Shown: positions 38,729-48,900, counted from the stretch's first letter. The stretch is DNA of 53,753 nt from Clostridium sartagoforme AAU1 (GCF_000401215.1 NZ_ASRV01000008.1:1-53753); one strand, 5' to 3'. Numbers and translations: made by a program. Notes: generated by a model from the letters alone, not told the origin.

Positions 38729-39056
38729 TATAAAATCTCCTATCTTATTTTAGATGAAAGTCTCTATTTTTATTAAAATTTAAATTATTTTTATAAATCC
38801 GTATTTTTGTTTTTATAATATTGAAACTTCTCTTATTAAAAACTACTTAAGCATACGATTACACATGTATTAAAATCTATTCCCCCTTATTCTACATTTA
38901 GTTTATAATTCTTTAATCCTTTATAAAATCTTATCTTCATACTAATCTATAGCACTGAATTTTTATTGTACTTTTTTTTATTTTTGTATTCATTATTGTT
39001 TTTAATTAAAAACTAAATTAATTTTTTAAATACTAAATAGTAATCTATTAAATTTT
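38729..39056. other. Intergenic region upstream of the GPH transporter gene
   Basis: Very AT-rich spacer. AGGAG lies eight bases before the transporter ATG. A weak cre-like match (11 of 14) on the minus strand lies around 38851-38865 (TGTAATCGTATGCT). No confident promoter or RNA could be assigned by eye. Confidence 0.4.
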
Positions 39057-39105
39057 AAGGAGTGTGTCAAAATGATTAAATTTAAATCATTCTACGACAC
39101 TCCTT
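39057..39105. terminator. Terminator after the DegV gene
   Basis: AAGGAGTGT and ACACTCCTT close a stem extended by AATGATT/AATCATT around an AT loop, followed by TTTT on the plus strand and AAAAT on the minus strand. Confidence 0.75.
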
Positions 39106-39133
39106 TTATCTTTACTTTACTTTGATATAAATT

Positions 39134-39973
39134 TTATACTGGGTGAAAAACTAGTCCTATTAAACCTGGACCTGTATGAACCCCCAATGATGGACTTATC
39201 TCACTCATATATATTGAAGTTACATTATTATGTATCTTTATTTTCTCATATATTTCATTTGCCTTATCTTGCGCCATTCCATGCATAACTGCAACATTCA
39301 TCTTAACATTATCAAGCGACGAAAAAAGTACTTCTAAAATACTTTTGATAGCCTTCACATTCCCCCTTGCTTTAGAGTAAATATAATATTTCCCCTCTTC
39401 ATTTACAGATATGATAGGCTTTATATTCAGAACACTTCCTATAGAGGATGCAACAAGTCCTATCCTCCCACCTTTCTTTAAATACTCTAATGTATCTACA
39501 ACATATAGTATCTTCATCTTAGACTTCAAATCATTTATTTTCTTAATTATGTCATCATAAGCTATATTATTCTTTATCATTTTAGCAGCTTCTATAACTA
39601 AAAAACCTAATCCCATTGAAAGAGTCTTTGAATCAACAACTTCAATATTAACTCCCTCTAATTCCTCTGCTAAAAGTTTAAACATATTATAGGTTCCACT
39701 TAATCCAGATGATATTGTAATTGCTAGAATATGCGTGTATCCTGAATTTTTCAATTCCTTAAATTTATTTAGGACATCATTAGGAGCAGGTAGCGAAGTT
39801 TTAGGAATTTCCTCCGATAATCTCCTATAAACTTCCATAGGCTTTATATCTAAGCCATCCTTATATTCACCAGATTTATATATTACTCTAAGAGGAATAA
39901 CTTCAATATCATATTTCTTTAATAATTTATAATCTATATCACATGAACTGTCTGTAACTATTGCAATCTTCAT
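39134..39973 (-). CDS. DegV-family fatty-acid-binding protein
   Basis: A 279-residue DegV protein, the FakB-type fold that binds a fatty acid for phosphorylation by FakA. Landmarks are IVTDSSCDI at 4-12, KTSLPAPNDV near 58-67, the ISSGLSGTYN loop that contacts the acyl carboxylate, and the C-terminal SLGVHTGPGLIGL. It is 34 nt downstream of the GH53-like gene. No fakA is present in the window. Confidence 0.93.
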   Translation of the reverse strand: MKIAIVTDSSCDIDYKLLKKYDIEVIPLRVIYKSGEYKDGLDIKPMEVYRRLSEEIPKTSLPAPNDVLNKFKELKNSGYTHILAITISSGLSGTYNMFKLLAEELEGVNIEVVDSKTLSMGLGFLVIEAAKMIKNNIAYDDIIKKINDLKSKMKILYVVDTLEYLKKGGRIGLVASSIGSVLNIKPIISVNEEGKYYIYSKARGNVKAIKSILEVLFSSLDNVKMNVAVMHGMAQDKANEIYEKIKIHNNVTSIYMSEISPSLGVHTGPGLIGLVFHPV

Positions 39974-40007
39974 TTAATGGCCTCCTTTGAATAATCCCAA
40001 AATTTAT

Positions 40008-41345
40008 TTAATTTCTATTATCATCAAGTGATTTTAATAATATTTCTTTAGCTGTAGCACCCTCATTTGTATAATTAAACATAGACATACTATCCCATCC
40101 TCTATAATCAGGTGCCCAGTATCTTATTCCAGCTAATCCATGAGTCTTTCCCCACTCTATAACGTCCATATATATGGCAGATTGTCCTTCTTCATTATGT
40201 TCATAACCCTTTACTGTTTTTGACCATCCAGCATATGGTCCAGACACCTCTCCTGATGGATATGAAAATTCAGCAATGAATACTGGAAGATTGCATTTTT
40301 TATTAATTTCTGTGACCATCTTTTTGAACATAGTCATCTTATTAATATAAACACCTGGTGCACTTGGATAAAAACTAATTCCTGCAACATCTATAGGAAA
40401 CCCATTTTCTTTTAAAGTATTGAAGTATGTTACTGCATTATGAACTGTTGCAACTACTGTAGCTATATGTGTTGAAAATTTAATATTACTAGAATCTATT
40501 CCCAATTCTTTATATGCCGCTTTTATCCCCTTTGCGATTGCTCCCATCTGCTGTCCATTGTACTTCCACACATTATCCTTAAGCCAATTAGTACCTAATA
40601 TAGGCAATATATTTTTAATTCCACTAGATACTTTTTCTAATTTATTGTTTACTTCAGTTTTTAACCCCACACTTACCCCAGCAAATCCAAAGTTTGCTTC
40701 ATTTCCTATATTCCAGTTTTCAACAGTCGCGCCGGTCTTTAAAATTTCCATACCTACAAATTTTCCATAAGTCTCAAGAATCGGGATCATTTCTTCCAAT
40801 GTTAATTCTTCCCAGCTTTTTCTGTTCTGAAGGGCATATATTTCTGGATACTCTTCAAAATTAGGGGCTTGTTGCCTGTCCATATCCATGTAAGTGTACG
40901 CCAGCATAATCTCAGGATTAATTGGTATATCTAACTTAGCTGCTAATCTACTTAATTCAATACCTTGTTCTAAAGTATGAAAGTTAGCATTTGAATCCTC
41001 TTCGCCATTTACAATGTTATCATTAGTAGGGTATCTTTTAGTTGCTATTCTTGCATACATTTCTGTAGCACCAGATTTAATATACATTTTTTCTAATTCT
41101 TCACGATTAGATGCTATGAGATCTCCAGCCTCATAATTATAACTCTTATCAAATGCCTCTCCTGAGAAGGGACTTACAGAAAGTGCCACTCTAAAATCTT
41201 CATTATTCTCAGCAGGTTTATAATTTTTATCTTCTAAATAAATTGTTAAATTACCTAAAACAGTTCCTCCTATTATCACAATAAGTATTGCTATAGATAA
41301 TAATATTTTTGTTTTTTTGTTTAAATTTCTTTTCGATAATTTCAT
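40008..41345 (-). CDS. Membrane-anchored GH53-like glycoside hydrolase (clan GH-A)
   Basis: A 445-residue protein with an N-terminal membrane anchor (residues 13-34) and an extracellular catalytic domain. Clan GH-A hallmarks are present: acid/base Glu216 in WNIGNEANFG and nucleophile Glu359 in PVFIAEFSYPSG, with the strand DVAGISFYPSAPG in between, as in GH53 endo-beta-1,4-galactanases. Similarity is at motif level only, so the substrate (arabinogalactan or another beta-glycan) is a guess. It is divergent from an adjacent two-component system that could control it. Confidence 0.72.
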   Translation of the reverse strand: MKLSKRNLNKKTKILLSIAILIVIIGGTVLGNLTIYLEDKNYKPAENNEDFRVALSVSPFSGEAFDKSYNYEAGDLIASNREELEKMYIKSGATEMYARIATKRYPTNDNIVNGEEDSNANFHTLEQGIELSRLAAKLDIPINPEIMLAYTYMDMDRQQAPNFEEYPEIYALQNRKSWEELTLEEMIPILETYGKFVGMEILKTGATVENWNIGNEANFGFAGVSVGLKTEVNNKLEKVSSGIKNILPILGTNWLKDNVWKYNGQQMGAIAKGIKAAYKELGIDSSNIKFSTHIATVVATVHNAVTYFNTLKENGFPIDVAGISFYPSAPGVYINKMTMFKKMVTEINKKCNLPVFIAEFSYPSGEVSGPYAGWSKTVKGYEHNEEGQSAIYMDVIEWGKTHGLAGIRYWAPDYRGWDSMSMFNYTNEGATAKEILLKSLDDNRN

Positions 41346-41591
41346 ATTTTCTATACTCCTGATCTATTTATTTTTGATTTTATTTTCTATGATATAAGTA
41401 GTGTTTTTTAATTTATTGTTAGCTATATTTGCAAATAGTTTGTAAATTCTTACTACAGGAGTTAGTATATCAACTAGTTTTAAACTTTTTATTAAGTCTC
41501 AATCATTATATAATTTTAAATTTAAAAATACTTAATATTATTATGATACTATTAAGTAAATAATAAATTTTATATATACTAGGAGGCTTTC

Positions 41592-42266
41592 ATGATAAAT
41601 ATTTTAGTTGTTGAAGATGACTTAAAATTGCAACATTTATTTTGTACTATTCTTACAAAAAACAATTTTAATCCACTAGCTGCTTCTGATGGCACAGCAG
41701 CTTTAGAAGTACTTGAACATAACCATGTCAATTTGATTATTTCAGATATAATGATGCCAAATATGGATGGTTATGAATTTATACAATTAATAAGAGATGT
41801 TGACGCTTCCATTCCTATATTGATAATAACTGCTAAAGACACTTTCGAAGATAAGAAACAAGGTTTTTTAGTAGGTACAGATGATTATATGGTTAAACCA
41901 GTTGATCTTAATGAAATGATATTACGAATTCATGCCCTTTTAAGAAGGTCTAAGATAGTTTCAGAACATAAAATTGAATTTGGGAATACTTGTTTAACTT
42001 ATGATGAATTATCTGTAACCTATAATAATGAGGCAACTATTTTACCTCAAAAAGAATTTTATGTGTTATATAAGTTAATGTCTTATCCTGATAAAACTTT
42101 TACCAGACAAAAGCTGATGGATGAAATATGGGGATTAGACAATGATTCAGAAGAGCGCACTGTAGATGTACATATCAATAGATTAAGAGAGAAGCTTAAA
42201 GATAACAAAGATTTCAAAATAGTAACAGTTCATGGGTTAGGGTATAAAGTGGTGAAAAATGAATAG
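41592..42266 (+). CDS. OmpR/PhoB-family response regulator
   Basis: A 224-residue response regulator. The receiver domain has acidic pocket D9/D10, phospho-acceptor Asp52 in ISDIMMP and Lys102 in YMVKPVD. The C-terminal winged helix ends with TVDVHINRLREKL and TVHGLGYKV, typical of OmpR/PhoB. AGGAGG precedes the ATG. The gene overlaps the kinase gene by 8 nt. Confidence 0.95.
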   Translation: MINILVVEDDLKLQHLFCTILTKNNFNPLAASDGTAALEVLEHNHVNLIISDIMMPNMDGYEFIQLIRDVDASIPILIITAKDTFEDKKQGFLVGTDDYMVKPVDLNEMILRIHALLRRSKIVSEHKIEFGNTCLTYDELSVTYNNEATILPQKEFYVLYKLMSYPDKTFTRQKLMDEIWGLDNDSEERTVDVHINRLREKLKDNKDFKIVTVHGLGYKVVKNE

Positions 42267-43320
42267 ATTTATGAGAATAAAAAAAACAACATTATGGCAA
42301 TATTTTGTACTTTCAGTAATGGGAATACTTCTTCTAACTGCGGCCATTATCTATATAATAGTATTATTCTCAATAAATACTGATTTTTTTTCTAGACTAG
42401 AAATCAACTTGTCTTTTACCATAATTACTGTACTTTTTCTTAGTGTTATTATAGGAACAACTATCTCATCCTTGGTAGGTAAGAGATTATTGTTTCCTAT
42501 AACAAAATTAAATTTGGCAGCAAAAGAAATAGCAAACGGTAATTTTGATGTTAAACTTCATTCAGACAGTCAAATTAAGGAAATAGATGATACTATTAAA
42601 AACTTTAATCAAATGGCTAATGATTTATCTAGTATTGAACTTATGAGAAATGACTTCATTATTAATATTTCCCATGAATTTAAAACTCCTATAGCTGCTA
42701 TAGAAGGATATGCTGTTTTACTACAAGAAAAAAATCTTCCTGATGAAGAAAGATTACTGTATACTCAAATGATTCTTGATAGCGCAAGGCAATTTAGTAT
42801 ACTATCTTCAAACATCTTAAAGCTTTCAAAGCTTGAAAATCAGGATAAAATTACTAAATTTGCAACTTACCGTTTAGATGAGCAGATACGTAATGCTCTA
42901 CTTTATTTAGAAAAAGCTTGGACAGATAAAGACATAAGTTTAGAACTAGAGCTTCCTAAAACTATGTTATATGCTGATGAAGACTTAATGATGCAAGTTT
43001 GGTTAAATCTACTCTCTAATTCTATAAAGTTTACACCTGCTAATGGGCTAATACGCATTAATATCGTAAATAAAGAAAATTTTATACAAGTACACATATC
43101 TGATACAGGGATAGGTATGAGTTCTGAAACACAAAAACATATTTTCGAAAAATTTTATCAAGGAGATAAATCTAGATCTATAGAAGGAAATGGATTAGGT
43201 CTTGCATTAGTTTATAAAATATTAATGCTTCATAATGGTAAAATAGAAGTGAAAAGTGAATTAAATAATGGTTCTGAATTCATAGTAACTATTCCTACAA
43301 ATATAAAAAAATATATATGA
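42259..43320 (+). CDS. Sensor histidine kinase
   Basis: A 353-residue membrane kinase. Two TM helices (about 14-38 and 51-73) leave only about a dozen residues outside, so there is no extracellular sensor domain and sensing is likely intramembrane. A HAMP segment (about 74-125) is followed by the H-box with His139 in NISHEFKTP, the N-box QVWLNLLSNSIKF, and ATP-lid motifs DTGIGMS and GNGLGLAL. It is the partner of the overlapping response regulator. Confidence 0.95.
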   Translation: MNRFMRIKKTTLWQYFVLSVMGILLLTAAIIYIIVLFSINTDFFSRLEINLSFTIITVLFLSVIIGTTISSLVGKRLLFPITKLNLAAKEIANGNFDVKLHSDSQIKEIDDTIKNFNQMANDLSSIELMRNDFIINISHEFKTPIAAIEGYAVLLQEKNLPDEERLLYTQMILDSARQFSILSSNILKLSKLENQDKITKFATYRLDEQIRNALLYLEKAWTDKDISLELELPKTMLYADEDLMMQVWLNLLSNSIKFTPANGLIRINIVNKENFIQVHISDTGIGMSSETQKHIFEKFYQGDKSRSIEGNGLGLALVYKILMLHNGKIEVKSELNNGSEFIVTIPTNIKKYI

Positions 43321-43356
43321 ATAAGAGGCAATTCAAAAACGAATTGCCTCTTATTC
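43319..43356. terminator. Bidirectional terminator between kinase and APH-fold genes
   Basis: GAATAAGAGGCAATTC pairs perfectly (16 bp) with GAATTGCCTCTTATTC across a 6-nt loop, between convergent genes. Confidence 0.85.
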
Positions 43357-44362
43357 ATATATTTTCTAATTCCTTTAGAGATCTTAAAATTATACTTTTC
43401 GCATATCTTTTTTGAAGTTGTCCATAAAAATAGTTATATCTATAAGTTTCTACAGCCATAATTGAAAATATATAAAGTTTATATAATAGTAACCGTATTT
43501 CATCTTCTTTTTTTAAGACCTTATCTATTTTCATTTCGGTTGTATAAGCATCCCAAAACTGCTCTTCCTTTTTAATATCTTTTATTAACTGAAAAGCTGG
43601 CGGGAAATCAGCTAATGGATCCCCCCAAAAAGCACGTTCGAAATCAATAATTGCTTCAATATCATAATTTTCTCCATTCTTTTTAAGAAACACATTTCCC
43701 GCCCATAAAGCATAATCTACTAAGCTAGATTCTTTTACTTCTTCTAAATAGACAGATTTTTCTTTTAATATACTATCCATTCTTTCATAGGGAAGTTTAA
43801 CCCTTCTTTTCTCTCCATCTTTTAGTATCATAGAAAACATATTTATGAACGCTTCTTTCCATGAAGTAAATTGCAATTCTTCATTAGTAGTAAAGTACCC
43901 AAAATAATTGCCTTTTACTCTATGCAGCTGAGCAAAATAAGACGCTAACTTAATTTTAATTGCCTCAAAGTTATCTTTACTAATGTTTTTAAGAACCCTA
44001 TTCATAGGCTTTCCTTCCACGGTTGTCATGAAAAAATAGTTGCTGTTTATATGATTTCTACTAAAATCGTATGCTAAAATATATGGAGCAGGAATATTAG
44101 TTTTTTCATGTACTATTCTATAAACTTCTATCTCTGTTTTCATAATATCTTTTTCATAGCTTAAAATTGGAGCACTTTCAGCTACTGAAACTTTTAAAAC
44201 TATTTTATCTTTTTCTATAATTCTTTCAATACTATAAGCTGAATTAAACATACCACCTGACAGTTCTCTTATATTTCCGATTTTACATTCTTCACCAAAG
44301 TTAATTCTAACTAGTTTCTCAATTTCTTCATTAGATATAAGGTTTTTCGTTCTACTTTTCAA
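43355..44362 (-). CDS. APH-fold kinase-like protein with mutated catalytic loop
   Basis: A 335-residue protein of the aminoglycoside/choline kinase fold (APH). Lys57 in IVLKVSV is the ATP-binding lysine; the later metal-binding Asp240 in IIDFERAFWGDP and Asn223 are kept. The catalytic loop, normally H-x-D-x4-N, reads VDYALWAGN, with Asp216 in place of His and Ala218 in place of the catalytic Asp. It may therefore be a pseudokinase or use another mechanism, and resistance activity is doubtful. It is monocistronic. Confidence 0.78.
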   Translation of the reverse strand: MKSRTKNLISNEEIEKLVRINFGEECKIGNIRELSGGMFNSAYSIERIIEKDKIVLKVSVAESAPILSYEKDIMKTEIEVYRIVHEKTNIPAPYILAYDFSRNHINSNYFFMTTVEGKPMNRVLKNISKDNFEAIKIKLASYFAQLHRVKGNYFGYFTTNEELQFTSWKEAFINMFSMILKDGEKRRVKLPYERMDSILKEKSVYLEEVKESSLVDYALWAGNVFLKKNGENYDIEAIIDFERAFWGDPLADFPPAFQLIKDIKKEEQFWDAYTTEMKIDKVLKKEDEIRLLLYKLYIFSIMAVETYRYNYFYGQLQKRYAKSIILRSLKELENI

Positions 44363-44403
44363 TGTTTTACTCCTTTTTATTCGCTAAGAACTTTTTAATA
44401 ATT

Positions 44404-44616
44404 TTAATTTCTTTTTTTATTCATATATGTACTTTTTTTGATTAAAAGATAATCTTGTAACATTAATGTTAATGTCAATATTACTAAACTAATTCTTGAA
44501 TCATATATTTTAACAACTATAGTTGCAAATATATTAGCTATAAATATGACCCACATTATACTAATTAAAATCTTATTTACCTTATAGTTCCATTCTATAA
44601 TTTTAAATGTTTTCAC
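44404..44616 (-). CDS. Small two-helix membrane protein
   Basis: A 70-residue protein of unknown function with two predicted TM segments (about 17-37 and 41-58) and a basic tail KKSTYMNKKRN. It starts with GTG and has no clear ribosome binding site, so it could be spurious. It lies 41 nt upstream of the APH-fold gene in the same direction. Confidence 0.4.
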   Translation of the reverse strand: MKTFKIIEWNYKVNKILISIMWVIFIANIFATIVVKIYDSRISLVILTLTLMLQDYLLIKKSTYMNKKRN

Positions 44617-44726
44617 AAAATAATAATTGTATTATATATATTTTTTTGTATATATTTAATTAAATTTTCACTCATATGATATAATATTTATAGATATTAC
44701 AAGTTATTAGATTTAGGAGGATTAAA

Positions 44727-45974
44727 ATGATTTCTACTAAAACACTAGATGATATTAGATATGTTTGTAAAAGAATTTTTGGAATGCTCAAAATCCCTAT
44801 ATATTTCTTCGATAAAGACTATAATATATTATTTGAATACTCCTATGGTTATACATATAATCCTTTATATCAAGGTAATTTAGATATATTAAAAGAATTT
44901 CTTACTATTAATAACAAGATTTTTTTAAAATTAGGATCAACAAAATACTATGAAAACTATTTTTCTATTAAATTATGTACCTTTGATAACTTTGAGGGAA
45001 CTTTATTAATTGGACCTACTATTTCCTCTGAGATTGACTCTAAATCTATTGACTCGCTTATTAGAGATTTTGACATTTTGGCTAAGGATAGAAAAAAGTT
45101 AATTGAATATTACGCCCATCTAATAATCATGGATTTTAACAGTTTTGCAGAATTAGCATTATTACTTTATAATTCAATTTACGATTATAAATTAGATGTA
45201 CTTGATTTACTAGAAAAAAATCAGATGTTTATTAATATAGAATTTAGAGAAAATGACGATTTTAATCTACTTAACTCTAAAAACAAAAAAGAAATCACCA
45301 CACATCATTCTCAACTATATGAAATACAACTACTGAATTGGATAAGAGAAGGAAATTTAGAAAAACTACAAGAATTCACTAAATCTGAAAATAATATCGA
45401 TGGAAATAAGGGAGTTCACTCTAAGAATCCTTTAAGAAATGAAAAAAATATATTTATTAGCTTTACTTCATTAGTATCTCATGCTGCTATTGATGGTGGG
45501 TTGGATTGGGAATTAGCTCTAAATCTTAGTGATTTTTATATACAGACAGTAGAAGAATGTAATGTAATTGTAGATATATATAATTTATATGGAAAGATGT
45601 TTCTAGATTATGCTGAAAGAGTCCATAAAATTAAATTTAGTAACTATCCTATTTCTATAGTAAAATGTATCACCTATATAGATCAAAATTTATATAAAAA
45701 AATATCTTTGTCTCAAATAGCAGGTCATTTATCTGTAAACTCTAGTTATATATCTTATTTATTCAAAAAAGAAGTAGGTATATCAATTACTGAATACATT
45801 CAAAAAGAAAGAATAGAAGAAGCCAAAAAACTTATCCAAACTGGAGAAAAATCTTTTGCTGATATATATGTATCTCTTGGCTTCATTGATCAAAGCCATT
45901 TTACAAAAACTTTTAAAAAATTTGTTGGTATTAGCCCAAAGGATTATAGGTTATTATATTCATCTATAAATTAA
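44727..45974 (+). CDS. AraC-family regulator with PAS-like N-terminal region
   Basis: A 415-residue regulator. The N-terminal part (about 1-130) resembles sensor regions of Firmicute AraC proteins (IPIYFFDKDYNILFEYSYG). A long helical linker precedes the C-terminal HTH pair containing SLSQIAGHLSVNSSYISYLF and the end motif FKKFVGISPKDYR. AGGAGG precedes its ATG. It lies next to, and converges on, the xylose genes, so it may co-regulate pentose or plant polymer use, but the target is not visible. Confidence 0.85.
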   Translation: MISTKTLDDIRYVCKRIFGMLKIPIYFFDKDYNILFEYSYGYTYNPLYQGNLDILKEFLTINNKIFLKLGSTKYYENYFSIKLCTFDNFEGTLLIGPTISSEIDSKSIDSLIRDFDILAKDRKKLIEYYAHLIIMDFNSFAELALLLYNSIYDYKLDVLDLLEKNQMFINIEFRENDDFNLLNSKNKKEITTHHSQLYEIQLLNWIREGNLEKLQEFTKSENNIDGNKGVHSKNPLRNEKNIFISFTSLVSHAAIDGGLDWELALNLSDFYIQTVEECNVIVDIYNLYGKMFLDYAERVHKIKFSNYPISIVKCITYIDQNLYKKISLSQIAGHLSVNSSYISYLFKKEVGISITEYIQKERIEEAKKLIQTGEKSFADIYVSLGFIDQSHFTKTFKKFVGISPKDYRLLYSSIN

Positions 45975-46120
45975 GTGTTATAGACCTTAATAAATTTAAA
46001 TGCCTTAGTGTATAAACTACTAGCCTATTAACCTAAAAGGACTTTCCTTACACTCATAGCTATAAACTAATATAAATCGTTATTAATTTCTCTTGCATTG
46101 CTATGAATCTTAACTACCAT

Positions 46121-46154
46121 AAAGACCTAAGGCATTTTCAAACCTTAGGTCTTT
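46121..46154. terminator. Terminator after xylB
   Basis: AAAGACCTAAGG and CCTTAGGTCTTT form a perfect 12-bp stem with a 10-nt loop just beyond the xylB stop codon, between convergent genes. Confidence 0.75.
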
Positions 46155-46157
46155 ATA

Positions 46158-47663
46158 TTACTGAAGTTTACTTATTTCATCAAAGGATTTCTTGAGAGCT
46201 GGATATAACTTATTATATACATCATATATCTTATTGTATTTTGTTACATTTTGAGAAATCGGATTTATAGAATCTGTAATATTGATAAAACTCTTACATG
46301 CTTCATCTACACTTTTATACAGCCCACATCCTACTGCAGCAAGTATTGCAGCACCATATGCTGGACCTTCCTTAGAGCTTATAACTTGAACTTTTACTCC
46401 AAATATGTCAGCTAAAATTTGCCTCCAAAGTGGGCTCTTTGCTCCACCTCCACTTACTCTAATCGCTTCTACCGGAACATTAAGACTCTTAAGTATTTCA
46501 AGAGAATCTCTAAGACCAAAGCATACACCTTCAAGTACAGCTCTTGTCATGTCTTCTCTGCTAGTTGTAATATTTAATCCAAAGAATACTCCCTTTGCAT
46601 TAGGATCACTATAAGGTGTTCTTTCTCCCATTAAATATGGCAAGAATACAAGTCCATTACTTCCTACAGGTGATTTGGAAGCACCTTCTAATAATAAATC
46701 AAAAGCATCGCCTTCTACTTTTAAATCTTTATTTATTTCTTCAACCCACCATTTTAAGCAAGATGCAGCTGAAAGCATAACTCCCATTTGATGCCATCTT
46801 CCATTTGCATGGCAGAAAGAGTGAAGTCTATTAAGTTCATCAACTTCATATTTATCACTGCTTGCAAAAACTACTCCTGATGTTCCAAGTGCAACTGATA
46901 AAATTCCACTTTCAACTATTTCTGTTCCTATAGCACCGGCAGCTTGATCTCCAGCACCACCTACTACTACAGTTTCTTCTGTAAGTCCAGTATATTCAGC
47001 TGCTTCTTTAGTAAGCTTTCCTGTAACTTCCCATGACTCATAAATTTCAGGAAGTACTTCTTCTTTTATATCAAGTATTTCAAGCATTTCCTTAGACCAT
47101 TTTCTTTCTTTAACATCAAGCATTAGCATACCTGAAGCATCAGAAACATCTGTTGCAAATACTCCTGTTAACTTATATCTTATATAATCCTTTGGAAGCA
47201 GAACATGTGCTATATTATTAAATATTTCTTCTTCATGTTTTTTAACCCATAAAAGCTTTGGTGCAGTGAATCCTGTTAAAGCTTTGTTTCCTGTATATTG
47301 TGATATTTTATCTTGGCCAATTTCATTATTTAAATAATCACACTCTTCTTGTGTCCTTTGGTCACACCAAAGTATTGCAGGTCTTAATACATTTCCTTTT
47401 TTATCCAATATAACGAGACCATGCATTTGTCCACTAAATCCTATTCCTTTTACGGTTTCTCCACTTATATTTGAAGTTTTGACTAATTCTTTTATACCAT
47501 CTCTTGTAGCATTCCACCAATCTTCAGGATCTTGCTCTGCTAAGCCAACCTTTGGATAGCTAACATCATAATCTTTAGCAATTGAACATACAACTTGACC
47601 TTCATCATTCATAATAACTATTTTAACCGATGATGTACCTAAATCTACTCCTATAAAATTCAT
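46158..47663 (-). CDS. xylB: Xylulokinase
   Basis: FGGY kinase of 501 residues that phosphorylates D-xylulose to xylulose-5-phosphate. ATP-binding phosphate-1 motif GVDLGTSSVKIVIM at 5-18. GFSGQMHGLVILD is the xylulokinase substrate loop, GGAGDQAAGAIGTE carries the catalytic Asp, and IRVSGGGAKSPLWRQ is near the C terminus. It is the last gene in the order xylA, xylR, xylB and has GGGGG before the ATG. Confidence 0.95.
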   Translation of the reverse strand: MNFIGVDLGTSSVKIVIMNDEGQVVCSIAKDYDVSYPKVGLAEQDPEDWWNATRDGIKELVKTSNISGETVKGIGFSGQMHGLVILDKKGNVLRPAILWCDQRTQEECDYLNNEIGQDKISQYTGNKALTGFTAPKLLWVKKHEEEIFNNIAHVLLPKDYIRYKLTGVFATDVSDASGMLMLDVKERKWSKEMLEILDIKEEVLPEIYESWEVTGKLTKEAAEYTGLTEETVVVGGAGDQAAGAIGTEIVESGILSVALGTSGVVFASSDKYEVDELNRLHSFCHANGRWHQMGVMLSAASCLKWWVEEINKDLKVEGDAFDLLLEGASKSPVGSNGLVFLPYLMGERTPYSDPNAKGVFFGLNITTSREDMTRAVLEGVCFGLRDSLEILKSLNVPVEAIRVSGGGAKSPLWRQILADIFGVKVQVISSKEGPAYGAAILAAVGCGLYKSVDEACKSFINITDSINPISQNVTKYNKIYDVYNKLYPALKKSFDEISKLQ

Positions 47664-47727
47664 TTTTAATCCCCCATTGAAAATTTCTTATTAAAAGAGT
47701 CTTCCTAATTTTTATTACTTATAAATT

Positions 47728-48879
47728 TTAAAAACCAAAACTATTTAAAATAGGCATAAGAGCTGCTCCAAGTATATTTGAATCATCTTGTAATCCTGAA
47801 AATAATATTTTTACATCGTCTTTTTTATAAAATTCATTACATTCAAAAATTTTACTTGAAAGTTTACTACTAAAAATATTTGAGTGCTTACTTATATCTC
47901 CTCCAATAACTATATAATCTGGATTGAATATAAATATTAAGTTTTCTATTCCTTCTACAAGATTTTCTATATATTCTTCAATTACATTACTTGCAGTATC
48001 TTCACCAGAAATAAATCTTTGAACTAATTCATCTATCTTTTTTACTTTATCCTTAGTATTTTCATTGTAATCTTTTATTAATGCACGGCTTGAAGCATAA
48101 GTTTCCCAGCAACCACTTCTTCCACAATTGCATTGCCTTCCATTTTTAGCAATGCACATATGTCCAATTTCCCCTGCTCTTCTATCCCTTCCCCTGTACA
48201 TATCATTATTTAAAAGAATTCCTCCACCTATCCCTTCTGTAATTGAAACATAAATAAGATTTTTCAAATCCCTTGCTACACCAAGTCTAGATTCAGCTAA
48301 AGCACCTGAATTAGCTTCATTTTCTAGAAAAATAGGTAATTTAAAATAAGAATAAATTTCTTTAAAAGATATATTCTTTAGTCTAAAGTTTGTTGCAACT
48401 TCTAAAGTAAGCTCCTTTTCGTTAACTGTACCTGGAAGAGAAAAACCAATTCCTAATAATTTATTTTCTATATTAGTCATAGAATTAATTAAATCTTCTA
48501 TTAATGATTTCATAATACTTAAGACTTCGCTTTCAGTAATAACATCTAATTCTTTGCTTTTATCTTCAATTATCTTGGAATCTAAATTAGTTAAAATAGC
48601 TCTTACATAATTTCTTCCAAGGTCAATTCCAATACTATATCTTGAATCAGGCAAAAACCTTATAATTACTGGCTTTCTGCCGCCTGTTGAAGTTGCCATT
48701 CCAGCTTCCTCTACTATTCCCTCTTCCTTAAGCTCTCCTACAATTGTTGTTACAGTAGGAACACTTATATCAAGTTTTCTTGATATATCCAGCTTAGTAA
48801 GTTCTCTTTCCTTAGAAAGTAATTTAATTATTCTCTTTTTATTGTTTATTTTTATATCACTATTATCTAAAACTATCAT
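47728..48879 (-). CDS. xylR: ROK-family xylose repressor
   Basis: A 383-residue repressor. N-terminal winged HTH (KLDISRKLDISVPTVTTIVG) is followed by a ROK sugar-binding domain with GIDLGRNYVRAI, ITEGIGGGI and the zinc motif CNCGRSGCWE. The domain lacks need for kinase activity and binds xylose to release DNA. Unlike the usual divergent arrangement, the gene lies inside the xyl cluster between xylA and xylB. This would give autoregulation. Confidence 0.92.
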   Translation of the reverse strand: MIVLDNSDIKINNKKRIIKLLSKERELTKLDISRKLDISVPTVTTIVGELKEEGIVEEAGMATSTGGRKPVIIRFLPDSRYSIGIDLGRNYVRAILTNLDSKIIEDKSKELDVITESEVLSIMKSLIEDLINSMTNIENKLLGIGFSLPGTVNEKELTLEVATNFRLKNISFKEIYSYFKLPIFLENEANSGALAESRLGVARDLKNLIYVSITEGIGGGILLNNDMYRGRDRRAGEIGHMCIAKNGRQCNCGRSGCWETYASSRALIKDYNENTKDKVKKIDELVQRFISGEDTASNVIEEYIENLVEGIENLIFIFNPDYIVIGGDISKHSNIFSSKLSSKIFECNEFYKKDDVKILFSGLQDDSNILGAALMPILNSFGF

Positions 48880-48900
48880 TTTATCACCACTTATAAATAT

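Noticed and set aside
38851..38865. cre site upstream of the GPH transporter
   Set aside because: Only 11 of 14 positions match and mismatches fall in one half; too weak to call as a site.
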